Assembly (NCBI RefSeq): GCF_900114455.1
Contig: NZ_FOTC01000002.1
Location: 343,012 to 407,011 of the forward strand
Reading direction: 5' to 3'
From: Halogranum rubrum
Lineage (GTDB): Archaea; Halobacteriota; Halobacteria; Halobacteriales; Haloferacaceae
Length of the DNA stretch: 64,000 nt
Shown: piece after piece, positions 33,998-42,351 of the stretch
Numbering within the stretch: the first letter of the stretch is position 1
How the letters are laid out: each line of letters begins with the position of its first letter
Notes under the pieces: generated by a model
Told to the model about the DNA's origin: nothing
Databases searched by the model: none
The model's input: the letters and a program-made list of their open reading frames with translations, nothing else
Position numbers and translations under genes: made by a program

Positions 33998-34131
33998 AGT
34001 AGTACAGCAGATAGTCTGTAAATCGAGTATATCACCTCGCGCTAACGGGACGGTAGACACGGACAGTAACCGATGAGAAACTAGGTGGCCTTGCAACGAG
34101 GGTGAACAGCCTCTCTCGTGTACGGGCCACA

Positions 34132-34149
34132 GGACGTTCAGGAACGTCC
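34132..34149. promoter_or_regulatory. Inverted repeat upstream of the mcm small-subunit promoter
   Basis: GGACGTTC-AG-GAACGTCC is a perfect repeat with 8-base arms and a 2-base centre, 46 bases before the ATG at 34196 and just upstream of a weak TATA element (CGTTAGAG, about 34158-34165). Its size and position suit an operator for a dimeric regulator of the mcm-meaB genes. Confidence 0.5.
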
Positions 34150-34195
34150 GTGATATCCGTTAGAGTCAAACCGACCCACGGCGAACCACTGCAGT

Positions 34196-34615
34196 ATGAG
34201 CGCAGACCAAGAGCAGCGAGCGATTCGGTGTCTCGTCGCGAAGGTGGGACTGGACGGTCACGACCGCGGCGCACACGTCATCGCACGGGCGTTCCGTGAC
34301 GCGGGGTTCGAGGTCATCTACTCGGGACTTCATCGAGCACCGGACGAAATCGTCCAGGCGGCAGTCCAAGAGGACGTCGACGTCCTCGGCATCTCCATCC
34401 TCTCGGGAGCGCACAACACGCTCGTTCCGAAGGTCATCGAGGGCCTCAAAGAGTACGACGCCTTCGAGGACACTCTCATCATCGTCGGCGGCATCGTCCC
34501 CGACGACGACAAAGCGAAACTCAGAGAACTCGGGGTCGCCGAAATCTTCGGGCCGGGAACGCCGATGAAACAGACCATCGAGTTCGTGCGAGAGAACGTC
34601 CACGAGCGAACGTGA
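34196..34615 (+). CDS. Methylmalonyl-CoA mutase, cobalamin-binding (small) subunit
   Basis: A 139-residue B12-binding domain. The base-off/His-on motif D-x-H-x2-G is LDGHDRG with His22 as the cobalt ligand. The other cobalamin contacts are GISILSGAHNT and the C-terminal VVGGIVPDDD / GPGTP segments. It supplies the cobalamin domain missing from the 566-residue large subunit encoded at 44.5-46.2 kb on the opposite strand. It is followed by the MeaB chaperone. The start at 34196 gives MSADQEQRAIRCLVAKVGLDGHD, the family N-terminus. Confidence 0.95.
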   Translation: MSADQEQRAIRCLVAKVGLDGHDRGAHVIARAFRDAGFEVIYSGLHRAPDEIVQAAVQEDVDVLGISILSGAHNTLVPKVIEGLKEYDAFEDTLIIVGGIVPDDDKAKLRELGVAEIFGPGTPMKQTIEFVRENVHERT

Positions 34616-34681
34616 TGATACGGCACGTTTCCAGCCGTAGCAGTGCGAACGTGATGACACGGCACCTTTCCAGCCGTGGCA
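34606..34681 (+). repeat. Tandem 37-base repeat spanning the mcm small-subunit stop codon
   Basis: 34606-34642 and 34645-34681 are two copies of one 37-base unit starting GCGAACGTGATGA, with period 39 and three mismatches. The first copy includes the stop codon of the mcm gene. Each copy can form a small hairpin from ACGGC and GCCGT. The array lies between the mcm and meaB genes and may be a slippage duplication or a transcript-stability element. Confidence 0.75.
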
Positions 34682-34697
34682 TGAGGAGCGTAATCAG

Positions 34698-35750
34698 ATG
34701 AGTCGAGCCGCACAGCGCGAACTCGTCGAGGAACTCCTCGACGGCAAGCACCGAGCGCTCGCGCGGGTCATCACGAAGATAGAGAACCGCTCGCCGGGCT
34801 ACCGCGACGTGGTGTCGGCACTCCACGAACACACCGGCGACGCCGACGTCATCGGCATCACCGGGAGTCCGGGAGCGGGGAAGTCGACGCTCGTCGACAA
34901 ACTCGCTCGAACCTACCGCGACGCCGGGTTGACCGTCGGCGTCATCGCCGTCGACCCCTCGTCACCTTTCACCGGCGGGGCGGTTCTCGGTGACCGAATC
35001 CGGATGGCGTCGAACGTCGGCGACATGGAGGTGTTCTTCCGGTCGATGAGCGCCCGCGGGCAACTCGGCGGGTTGTCGACGGCGACTGCAGACGCGGTGA
35101 AGGCGCTCGACGCCTTCGGCAAGGACAAGGTAATCATCGAGACGGTCGGCGCGGGGCAGAACGAAGTCGACATCGTCCGCACCGCCGACACCGTCACGGT
35201 GCTCGTCCAACCTGGCAGCGGCGACGACGTCCAGATGCTCAAAGCCGGCATCTTGGAGATAGGGGACGTCTTCGTCGTCAACAAAGCCGACATGCCGAGT
35301 GCGGACCGCACCGTCGCAGAGTTAGAGGAGATGATTCACATGCGCAACGACCCAACCGCGAACCTCGATTTGGGCCACCACGGCTTCGAGGAACCGGAGG
35401 TCGCCGTCGAGGACGAGGAGGAAGAAAACGACCGTTGGACCCCGCAGGTCGTCAAGACCGTCGCCAAAGACGGCGAGGGCGTCGAGAACCTCGTCGACGT
35501 GCTCGCCGAACACCGCAACTACCTCGAAGAGACTGGCCGACTGGCCGCGAAAGCGCGGATGCGCTACGCCGAGGAGATTCGGCAACTCCTGCGTGAGGAC
35601 ACCGCCCAACTCTTGGAAGCCGAACTCGACCGCCGCGGCGGCGTCGAGTCCTACGCGGCCGCCGTCTACGACCGCGAGACGGACCCCTACACCGTCGCCG
35701 ACGAACTCATCGAACCGCTCGCCGACTGTGTCGAAGAGCGGCGCGACTAA
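34698..35750 (+). CDS. meaB: Methylmalonyl-CoA mutase-associated GTPase MeaB
   Basis: A 350-residue G3E GTPase. The P-loop is GSPGAGKST at about residues 56-64, followed by [22 protein letters not shown] (switch/Walker B region), [13 protein letters not shown], and the base-specificity motif NKAD (VVNKADMP). MeaB (formerly ArgK) guards and reloads cobalamin on methylmalonyl-CoA mutase. It sits 82 bases downstream of the B12 subunit gene, matching the usual functional link. Length is typical, with C-terminal dimerisation helices. Confidence 0.96.
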   Translation: MSRAAQRELVEELLDGKHRALARVITKIENRSPGYRDVVSALHEHTGDADVIGITGSPGAGKSTLVDKLARTYRDAGLTVGVIAVDPSSPFTGGAVLGDRIRMASNVGDMEVFFRSMSARGQLGGLSTATADAVKALDAFGKDKVIIETVGAGQNEVDIVRTADTVTVLVQPGSGDDVQMLKAGILEIGDVFVVNKADMPSADRTVAELEEMIHMRNDPTANLDLGHHGFEEPEVAVEDEEEENDRWTPQVVKTVAKDGEGVENLVDVLAEHRNYLEETGRLAAKARMRYAEEIRQLLREDTAQLLEAELDRRGGVESYAAAVYDRETDPYTVADELIEPLADCVEERRD

Positions 35751-35824
35751 CGACAGCACGGCACACTGTTTCTACGCCTGCGTCGGGGTCAGAGTATAAG
35801 TTCGGCCCGAGCGACAGTGTGGAT

Positions 35825-36757
35825 ATGAAACTCAGCCGAGCAGTCGGTATCACTGCTGTCGGTCTCGGGTCCGTGGCGCTGGTCAATCGAACACTCCGGG
35901 AGCGCGCCGGCGAACTCGACGCCGCTCTCCCCGGCGACCAACACACTTACCGCTGGCGCGGAATGGACGTCGCCTACACGGAGGCTGGCGACCAGTCGAA
36001 CCCAGACCTCGTCTTCCTCCACGGCATCAACGCCGCCGGGTCCAGCGGCGAGTTCCGCGACGTCTTCGGCGAACTCGCCGAGGACTACCACGTCGTCGCG
36101 CCCGACCTCCCCGGATTCGGTCGTTCCGACCGCCCGCCGTTACGCTACTCGGCGGCGCTCTACGAGGACTTCGTCGACGACTTCCTCGCCGAGTTCGACA
36201 GTCCGATGGTGGTTGCCTCGTCGCTGACGAGCGCCTACGTCACCGCCGTCGCCGCGGAGAGCGACATCTCACGACTTCTGCTCGTCTGTCCGACGTCGAA
36301 GGCCGGTCCCGAACCGAATCAGGCGCTCCGCGAACTCGTCCGCTCGCCGCTCGTCGGCGAAGCGCTGTTCAACGGTCTCTCGTCGAAGCCGTCTATCCGC
36401 TACTTCAACGCGGACCACGGTTACTACGACACGTCGGCAGTCAGCGACGAGTGGATGGACTACGAGTGGCGAACGAGCCACCAGCAGAACGCCCGGTTCG
36501 CGCCCGCCTCGTTCATCAGCGGCTACCTCAACTCCAACGTCGACCTCGCGGCGACGCTGGGGAACCTCGACATCCCCGTCACACTCGTCTGGGGTCGCGA
36601 AGCGGACATCGTTCCGCTCTCGGAGGGTCGCGAGTTGGCCGACGAAGCAGACGCCCGCCTCGTCGTCTTCGACGACGCGAAACTCCTACCACACGTCGAA
36701 CACGCGGAGGCGTTCGTCGAGACGCTCCGGCAGGAACTCGCGGTCGACGCGTCGTAA
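35825..36757 (+). CDS. Alpha/beta hydrolase
   Basis: A 310-residue hydrolase with the usual core: [16 protein letters not shown] (oxyanion hole), [13 protein letters not shown], and late [10 protein letters not shown] (acid) and LLPHVEHAE (His). The nucleophile region reads VASSLTSAY, so the elbow serine is not flanked by the standard glycines. The N-terminal 20 residues are hydrophobic and could be a signal or anchor. TATAAG at 35795-35800 lies 25-30 bases before the ATG, so the mRNA is leaderless. Haloperoxidase- and lipase-like proteins share this fold; the substrate is unknown. Confidence 0.82.
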   Translation: MKLSRAVGITAVGLGSVALVNRTLRERAGELDAALPGDQHTYRWRGMDVAYTEAGDQSNPDLVFLHGINAAGSSGEFRDVFGELAEDYHVVAPDLPGFGRSDRPPLRYSAALYEDFVDDFLAEFDSPMVVASSLTSAYVTAVAAESDISRLLLVCPTSKAGPEPNQALRELVRSPLVGEALFNGLSSKPSIRYFNADHGYYDTSAVSDEWMDYEWRTSHQQNARFAPASFISGYLNSNVDLAATLGNLDIPVTLVWGREADIVPLSEGRELADEADARLVVFDDAKLLPHVEHAEAFVETLRQELAVDAS

Positions 36758-36775
36758 TCCGGCGCTCACCGTCAC

Positions 36776-37231
36776 CTACTCGTGTAGCAGACCAATCGTC
36801 ATCAGCGCGGCCGTCGACGACAGCGTGCCGACGACGACGACCCAAAGCGACCACTCCTCCGGGACGACACCGGACGCGACGGCGACGAACGACCCAGCGC
36901 CGACTGCGGCGAGGACCACGACGAAGAGTCTGTCGTACGTCTCGTCGTACTCGAACTCGGTCCGTTCTTCCGGGTCGAGACTGTAGGGCAAGTAAGTCGC
37001 CCGTTCGATACCGTTCTCCGTGCGCACTGCCCGAAGCGTCCACCGGCCTCTCGCGAGGACCGCGCCGAGGAGACCACCGACGAACAGACCGGTGAGGAAC
37101 CCCGTCGTCCCGCCGACGAGCGCTAAGCCGAGTCCGGCGACGACGGCCGGCAGGAGAAGGAGTGCGAGCGTCTCGCCCACGTCGAGAGCGACGAGACGAG
37201 GTTCACGGTCGAAGAACTGGTGGAGGGCCAT
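36776..37231 (-). CDS. Uncharacterised membrane protein with four transmembrane helices
   Basis: A 151-residue protein. Two hydrophobic helices with glycine-rich faces lie at about 20-60 (LALVGGTTGFLTGLFVGGLL), a polar middle follows (YSLDPEERTEFEYDETYD, acidic), and two further helices lie at 103-148. I do not recognise a family. It is convergent with the alpha/beta hydrolase (18 bases apart) and 62 bases after the DUF35 gene on the same strand. Confidence 0.65.
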   Translation of the reverse strand: MALHQFFDREPRLVALDVGETLALLLLPAVVAGLGLALVGGTTGFLTGLFVGGLLGAVLARGRWTLRAVRTENGIERATYLPYSLDPEERTEFEYDETYDRLFVVVLAAVGAGSFVAVASGVVPEEWSLWVVVVGTLSSTAALMTIGLLHE

Positions 37232-37293
37232 TGTCGAGTTGACAGTTCGACTCCATCGGAGAAAAATATTTGCCGCCGACTCGGCTACCTCGC

Positions 37294-37665
37294 TCAGCGC
37301 AGGCTGAAGCGGACCATCCGACTGTCCGTCGTCTCGTTGGTGGCGGCCCCCGCCTCGACCGTCGAGCCGATTTCGACGTCGTCGACGGCGTCGCTCCCGA
37401 GGATACCGGTCAATCGAACGCCGTCGAAGTCGGCGATGACCGTCGCGTAGGGTGCCTCACCGGCGAAACTCGGGGCCGGAACGTGGACGACGGTGAACGT
37501 CTCGACAGTCCCGGACTCGGGCAGCGACTCCTTCGAGAGGTCCGGAGAGCCACAGTGCGGGCAGACGCGCCGCGGCGGGAGCGACCCGTGGCCCTCCTCA
37601 CAAGCGAGGTAGTAGCCGTCGCCGTCGAGGGCGTCGAGCCACTCGTCGTAGCCAGCGTCGGTCAT
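37294..37665 (-). CDS. DUF35 OB-fold / zinc-ribbon acyl-CoA-associated protein
   Basis: A 123-residue protein. An N-terminal rubredoxin-like zinc ribbon (VCPHCGSPDL, with a more N-terminal Cys in LACEEGHG) is joined to an OB fold (TFTVVHVPAP, YATVIADFDGVRLTG). It starts within the stop of the thiolase gene (ATGA overlap). In archaea DUF35 proteins form a complex with the thiolase and often with HMG-CoA synthase, bridging active sites by channelling acyl-CoA. Confidence 0.92.
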   Translation of the reverse strand: MTDAGYDEWLDALDGDGYYLACEEGHGSLPPRRVCPHCGSPDLSKESLPESGTVETFTVVHVPAPSFAGEAPYATVIADFDGVRLTGILGSDAVDDVEIGSTVEAGAATNETTDSRMVRFSLR

Positions 37666-38828
37666 CGGTCCACCTCCAGAATATGGACGACCGCACTCGC
37701 GACGGTGCCACCCGCGTTGTGGGTGAGTCCGACTTCGGCGTCGGAGACGGCGTCGCTGTTGGGGTGGTCGCCGCGCAGGAGGCGCGTCATCTCGACCAGT
37801 TGGCTGCCGCCGGTCGCACCGACCGGGTGGCCCTTCGCCTTCAGTCCGCCGGAGAGGTTGATAGGTCGGTCACCGTCGATAGTGGTCTCACCGCGGCGGG
37901 CCGCGCCGATTCCCTCGCCGAAGTCGTAGAAGCCGAGCGATTCGAGCGCCATCACCTCGGCGATGGTGAAGCAGTCGTGAACCTCCGCGACTTCGACGTC
38001 GTCCGGGCTGACACCGGCGTCGTCGTAGGCTTCCTCGGCCGCCTCCGTCGCTGCCGGGGTCCGTGCGAGATGTTCGCGGTCCTGCAGCGCCATCTTGTCG
38101 GCACCTTGTCCCGACCCGGTGATGGAGACGGGTGCGTCGACGTCGTGTTCCTCGGCGTACTCGTCGCTGACGAGGACGAGTGCGCTCGCGCCGTCCGTGA
38201 TAGGGCAGGCGTCGTAGAGGTGAAGCGGCGAGGCGACGGGGGGCGCATCGAGCGCCTGCTCGACGGAAATCTCCTTTTGGAACTGCGCGTACTCGTTGTC
38301 GAGGGCGTGACGGTGGTTCTTGACGGCGATGTGAGCGAGGTCCTCGCGAGACCCGCCGAACGCCTCGAAGTACGCCTTCGCCATCAGCGCGTAGGCGCCG
38401 GGGAAGGTCACGCCCGAGCGCACTTCGTGGAGTTCGTCGGCGGCGATGGCGAGTGCCTCCGTCGCGCCGTCGGTGTCCATGTTGGTCATGCGTTCCATCC
38501 CGCCGGCGAGGACGACGTCGTTCTCGCCCGACCGGATGCTCTTGACGGCCTCTCGGGCGGCGACACCCGCAGAGGCACACGCCTGTTCGTAGCGGGTAGC
38601 GGGACAGCCGAGTCCCGCCGCTTCGGCCATGAGCGGCCCTTGGTGACCCTGTCGCTCTGACAGTGCCCCCATGAAGTTCCCGTAGTTGAGATGCTCGATG
38701 TGGTCGCGGGGGACGCCCGCGTCTTCACGCGCCGCGAGGGCAGCCTCAGCGAAGAGGTCCCGGCCGGTCCGGTCGGGGTGACTCCCGAAATGAGTGAGGC
38801 CGACTCCGGCGACTCGTACGCCAGTCAT
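37662..38828 (-). CDS. Thiolase-family acetyl-CoA acetyltransferase (archaeal/SCP2 type)
   Basis: A 388-residue thiolase. The nucleophilic cysteine is in YEQACASAGVAAREAV at about residue 86. The second active-site block is AEVHDCFTIAEVMALE, and GGLKAKGHPVGATGG gives the active-site His and Cys-region loop. The HDCF form is characteristic of the archaeal and SCP2 thiolases that pair with DUF35. It may condense or cleave acetoacetyl-CoA or longer 3-ketoacyl-CoA. With acyl-CoA ligase and methylmalonyl-CoA mutase genes nearby, a degradative role is plausible but not proven. Confidence 0.93.
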   Translation of the reverse strand: MTGVRVAGVGLTHFGSHPDRTGRDLFAEAALAAREDAGVPRDHIEHLNYGNFMGALSERQGHQGPLMAEAAGLGCPATRYEQACASAGVAAREAVKSIRSGENDVVLAGGMERMTNMDTDGATEALAIAADELHEVRSGVTFPGAYALMAKAYFEAFGGSREDLAHIAVKNHRHALDNEYAQFQKEISVEQALDAPPVASPLHLYDACPITDGASALVLVSDEYAEEHDVDAPVSITGSGQGADKMALQDREHLARTPAATEAAEEAYDDAGVSPDDVEVAEVHDCFTIAEVMALESLGFYDFGEGIGAARRGETTIDGDRPINLSGGLKAKGHPVGATGGSQLVEMTRLLRGDHPNSDAVSDAEVGLTHNAGGTVASAVVHILEVDR

Positions 38829-38920
38829 ACACGAACGTCAATGAGGGTGCAGTTGAAAGACCTGCCGACTACGGCGACGAACGTGACGTCTCACCGCCAA
38901 CTGTGCCGATATCTGCAAAT

Positions 38921-38934
38921 GAAGAATGTTCTTC
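38921..38934. promoter_or_regulatory. Palindrome upstream of the MinD-like gene
   Basis: GAAGAA-TG-TTCTTC, perfect 6-base arms, lies about 20 bases upstream of the TATA element (GCATATTTTTAAG, 38951-38963) of the MinD-like gene (ATG 38987). The surrounding 160 bases are much more A/T-rich than the average. A possible operator. Confidence 0.4.
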
Positions 38935-38986
38935 GGGTCGATATATCAGTGCATATTTTTAAGATGTTGAACATGGATACATCGCT

Positions 38987-40231
38987 ATGGCCACGGGTAT
39001 CGTCTACGCTGTCGCAGGAGCGAAGGGCGGCGTCGGCAAGACGACGACGAGTCTCAACCTCGGGGCGGCGCTGGCGGCGACCGGACGGTCCGTCGTCGTC
39101 GTCGAACTCGACCTCGCGATGGCGAACGTCGTGGATTTCCTGACACTGGACATGGATCCCGAGACGGATACCACCCTTCACGAGGTGCTCGCCGGTGATG
39201 CCGACATCGACGACGCCGTGTACGACGCGCCCGGCGAGTTTTCCGTTGCTCCGAGTGGCACGACGCTCGACGGGTTCGCGTCCGTCGACGTCGACCGCCT
39301 CGGCGACGTTCTCGCGACTCTCCGAACTCGCTTCGACGTCCTCCTCCTCGATACGGGTGCCGGATTGAGCCACGAGACGCTCCTTCCGCTCGGACTCGCT
39401 GCCGAAACCGTGCTCGTCTCCTCTCCGCGCGTCGCCTCCGTTCGAGACGTCGAGAAGACGAAACAGTTGACCGAACGCGTCGGCGGACGGGTCGCTGGTG
39501 CGGTGTTCGTCCGCTCCGGGACGGGGAACTCGCCACCGGTAGACCGTATCGCCGACTTCCTCGACGTCCCGCTCCTCGGACACGTTCCAGAAGACGAGGC
39601 TGTCCCGGCATCACAGGACGCTGGACGGCCGGTCGTCGTCCACGCACCCGACAGTTCGGCCGCAGCCGCGTATCAGTCGATTGCCCACGAGTTGGCCGCC
39701 CGTGACGTCGTGGACCCCGGTTCGGTACAGGCCGAATCCAACGCCGTCCGCGCTCGTGCCGAGACAGCGAAGCACCGCGGCGGGTTCGTGTTTCCCGGTG
39801 GAGAGACGAGCGAGAACGACGACCGACCGGATGCGGACCGGAGCGCCGACGAACGAGTCGACGACGACAGTCGTGTCGACTCGACCGAACGTGAGTCGAT
39901 TGGAGAGCAACGCGGCGTCACGGCTGATTCCGAAGCAGCGGCCGAAGCTGAGGAAGATTCCCGTACCGCATCGACTGCTCCCGACGACGATGCGTCCACT
40001 GTCGCAGCGTCCGCTATCGCCGACTCCACGACCGGGTCACAGAAGTTGTCCGAAGACGCACGGACGCCCGCCGTGTCCGTGTCGACGACAGAGACGGACG
40101 CCGCCGACCGAACCGACTTACGAGTCGATGCCGACGAACGAGACGACCACGAGCAACGAGAGGAAGACGCCGAGGCGGGACTGCGGGGTCGTCTCGGGTC
40201 GGTCGTTCGGGCCGTCCGTGGACCGTTCTGA
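38987..40231 (+). CDS. MinD/ParA-like ATPase with acidic tail and C-terminal amphipathic helix
   Basis: A 414-residue protein. Residues 1-235 are a deviant-Walker ATPase: AKGGVGKTTTS (signature lysine included), the switch motif LDLAMANVVDFL and LLLDTGAGL. Residues 250-395 are a low-complexity Asp/Glu/Ser/Thr tail, certainly disordered. The final 17 residues (GLRGRLGSVVRAVRGPF) form a basic amphipathic helix like the membrane-targeting sequence of MinD. Haloarchaea have several MinD paralogs, some with long C-terminal tails that position archaella and chemoreceptors; this one could be similar. It may also be a plasmid-type partitioning relative, though no ParB gene is adjacent. Confidence 0.85.
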   Translation: MATGIVYAVAGAKGGVGKTTTSLNLGAALAATGRSVVVVELDLAMANVVDFLTLDMDPETDTTLHEVLAGDADIDDAVYDAPGEFSVAPSGTTLDGFASVDVDRLGDVLATLRTRFDVLLLDTGAGLSHETLLPLGLAAETVLVSSPRVASVRDVEKTKQLTERVGGRVAGAVFVRSGTGNSPPVDRIADFLDVPLLGHVPEDEAVPASQDAGRPVVVHAPDSSAAAAYQSIAHELAARDVVDPGSVQAESNAVRARAETAKHRGGFVFPGGETSENDDRPDADRSADERVDDDSRVDSTERESIGEQRGVTADSEAAAEAEEDSRTASTAPDDDASTVAASAIADSTTGSQKLSEDARTPAVSVSTTETDAADRTDLRVDADERDDHEQREEDAEAGLRGRLGSVVRAVRGPF

Positions 40232-40232
40232 C

Positions 40233-41843
40233 CTATCCCTCGCCGACCATCCGCTCTTCGTCCTCCCACTCTCGCTCGCGCAGTTCGTACTTCTGAATCT
40301 TCCCGGTCGCCGTCTTCGGTAATTCGGCGACGAACTCCACCTCGCCGGGAACTTTGTACGAGGCGATTCGCTCGCGGCAGAACGCCTGTATCTCCTCTTC
40401 GGTCACGCCCGGATTGTCCGGGTCGCCGTTGGCCGGAACGAGGAACGCCTTCGGCGTCTCGCCCCACTTGTCGGAGGGTGCAGGGATGACGGCGACGTCG
40501 GCGACGGCGTCGTGTTCGAACAGCGTGTCTTCGAGTTCGATACTGGAGATGTTCTCGCCGCCGGAGATGATGATGTCTTTCTTTCTGTCCTGAATCGTGA
40601 TGAACCCGTGTTCGTCGACGGTGGCGAGGTCACCCATGTGGTAGTAGCCCTCCACACGGTCGTTGAACGCCTCTTCGGTCTCCTCGGGTTTCTCCCAGTA
40701 ACTGTCCATCACTTGGTTGCCGCGGACGACAATTTCGCCCACCGTCGTGCCGTCTTCGGCGACGTCGTTGCCGTCGTCGTCAACGACGCGGACTTCGGTT
40801 CCGAGGTAGCCGATTCCCTGCTGTTTCTTGATGGCGAAGCGCTCGTCGGACTCCTGGTCGAAGAAGCGTTGTGCGTCGGACGTCGTGATGAGCGGTCCCG
40901 TCTCCGTCGCGCCGTAGACGTGTTTGAGATACCACCCGAACGTGTCTTCGACAGTTCGTATCGTCGCCTCCGGCGGCGCGGCACCCGCGGTGGCGACGCG
41001 AACGGGGTTGGCACCGACCGTCTCGGGGTCGTGTTTTTGGTGGTACTCTTTGAGCATGTTGAGCACCGTCGGCGCGGCACAGAAGTACGAGACGTCCTCC
41101 GTCTGGATGCGCTCGAAGATGTCCTTGGCGTCGATACCCCGCGTGCAGATCTGTCGTGCTCCTGCACCAGTAATGGCGTAGATGTGGCCCCACCCGTTGA
41201 CGTGGAACATCGGAAGCGTCCACAGATAGACGTCGTCGTCGCTGATCTCTTGGTGGATACTGATGAGGTAGGCGTGGAGCGTCTCGGTTCGGTGGCTTCG
41301 ACAGACACCCTTCGGGTCGCCCGTGGTCCCCGACGTGTAGTTGATGGTGATGATGTCGCTCTCGTCCATCTCCGGGCGTTCGTAGTCCGTCGAGTCGGTC
41401 ACGAGTTCGTCGAACGACTCCCACTCGCCGTCGACGGCGTCGACGTCGTTCGTGATGAACAGTTCCGTGGGCACGTCGTCGCGAATCTCCTGAATCCGGT
41501 CGGCGAACTTGTAGTCGGCGTAGATGGCTTTCACCCCGGCGTCGTTCAGGATGTACTTGAAGTCGCTCGCCACGAGTCGGTAGTTCAGCGGCGTGTGAAT
41601 CGCGCCGAGTTGCATCGACCCGTAGGCCGCTTCGAGGTGGTAGTGCGTGTTCGGGTCCAACACGGCCACACGGTCGCCCTTTTCGATTCCCCGACTCTGG
41701 AGGGCGGCCGAGAAGCCGTCCACTCGCGCCCCGAGTTCGTCGTAGGTGTAACGCTCGCCCGTCGTTGCGAGCACCGCTTCTTGGTCACCGTAGTGTCGCC
41801 GCGCTCTGTCCAGAAAATCTGTCGCGAGGAGCGGTTTCTCCAT
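40233..41843 (-). CDS. Acyl-CoA synthetase (AMP-forming), medium/long-chain type
   Basis: A 536-residue adenylating enzyme. It has the ATP-binding motif NYTSGTTGDPKG, the VYGATETGP motif, the hinge region YHMGDLATVDEHGFITIQDRKKD, and the C-terminal catalytic lysine in PKTATGKIQK. Fatty or aromatic acid substrates are possible. The gene is convergent with the MinD-like gene, one base apart. Close to thiolase and mcm genes, it probably activates an organic acid for degradation. Confidence 0.93.
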   Translation of the reverse strand: MEKPLLATDFLDRARRHYGDQEAVLATTGERYTYDELGARVDGFSAALQSRGIEKGDRVAVLDPNTHYHLEAAYGSMQLGAIHTPLNYRLVASDFKYILNDAGVKAIYADYKFADRIQEIRDDVPTELFITNDVDAVDGEWESFDELVTDSTDYERPEMDESDIITINYTSGTTGDPKGVCRSHRTETLHAYLISIHQEISDDDVYLWTLPMFHVNGWGHIYAITGAGARQICTRGIDAKDIFERIQTEDVSYFCAAPTVLNMLKEYHQKHDPETVGANPVRVATAGAAPPEATIRTVEDTFGWYLKHVYGATETGPLITTSDAQRFFDQESDERFAIKKQQGIGYLGTEVRVVDDDGNDVAEDGTTVGEIVVRGNQVMDSYWEKPEETEEAFNDRVEGYYHMGDLATVDEHGFITIQDRKKDIIISGGENISSIELEDTLFEHDAVADVAVIPAPSDKWGETPKAFLVPANGDPDNPGVTEEEIQAFCRERIASYKVPGEVEFVAELPKTATGKIQKYELREREWEDEERMVGEG

Positions 41844-42023
41844 ACGTAGTTCACAATGAAGGTTCGTGATATAGATTGTGGGTTGGTGGCAACGTACACG
41901 TCAACCACCAGACTGCAGTCATCTCGGGAGTGTTCTGTACTGTTGTTACGTCTCGGTTGAGCCAATATTTCTCTGTACTCCTACCCAGGAAAATACCATA
42001 CTGCTCCGTCCGAATCAACCGAT

Positions 42024-42272
42024 ATGGGACTCTCGAAGTACGTCGGCCGGACGCCGCGCGGGTACGACTCGAACACGACTGTCGAACGGGTCGCCTCACA
42101 CCACCGATGGGACGTCGACGTTGAGCGACGTGGTGACTGCAGTAACTGTGGGACGGAGTTAGAACTGCGAGAGAAGCATCTCCTCGTGACACTCGGCGAA
42201 CGACAGGGACGGGGCGGAGAGCGTCACTATCTCTGCGGACAACTGTGTCTCGACGAGTGGACGGACGGCTAA
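42024..42272 (+). CDS. Small haloarchaeal zinc-binding protein, 82 residues
   Basis: The protein starts MGLSKYVGRTPRGYDS and ends CGQLCLDEWTDG. Two cysteine pairs, CSNC (about 40) and C-G-Q-L-C (about 71-75), about 30 residues apart, form a treble-clef or zinc-ribbon site (FYVE/TRASH-like spacing). The middle is predicted beta hairpin (ELREKHLLVTLGERQ). It probably binds nucleic acid or protein. I recognise the type as recurrent in haloarchaea, but no function is known. Confidence 0.7.
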   Translation: MGLSKYVGRTPRGYDSNTTVERVASHHRWDVDVERRGDCSNCGTELELREKHLLVTLGERQGRGGERHYLCGQLCLDEWTDG

Positions 42273-42351
42273 TAACCAACTACTATTACCGAAGCATATT
42301 TTGGGTCGACGACTCTCCACAGACACACATGTCTCTCAGTGGTGGTCCGGG

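Noticed and set aside
39673-40467. 264-codon minus-strand frame opposite the MinD-like tail
   Set aside because: Ser/Arg-rich mirror of the acidic tail. The plus frame has a complete ATPase plus terminal helix and ends properly.
40512-41849. 445-codon plus-strand frame
   Set aside because: Antisense to the acyl-CoA synthetase, whose ATP-binding motif and catalytic lysine are present; the shadow has repetitive Val/Asp/Glu composition.
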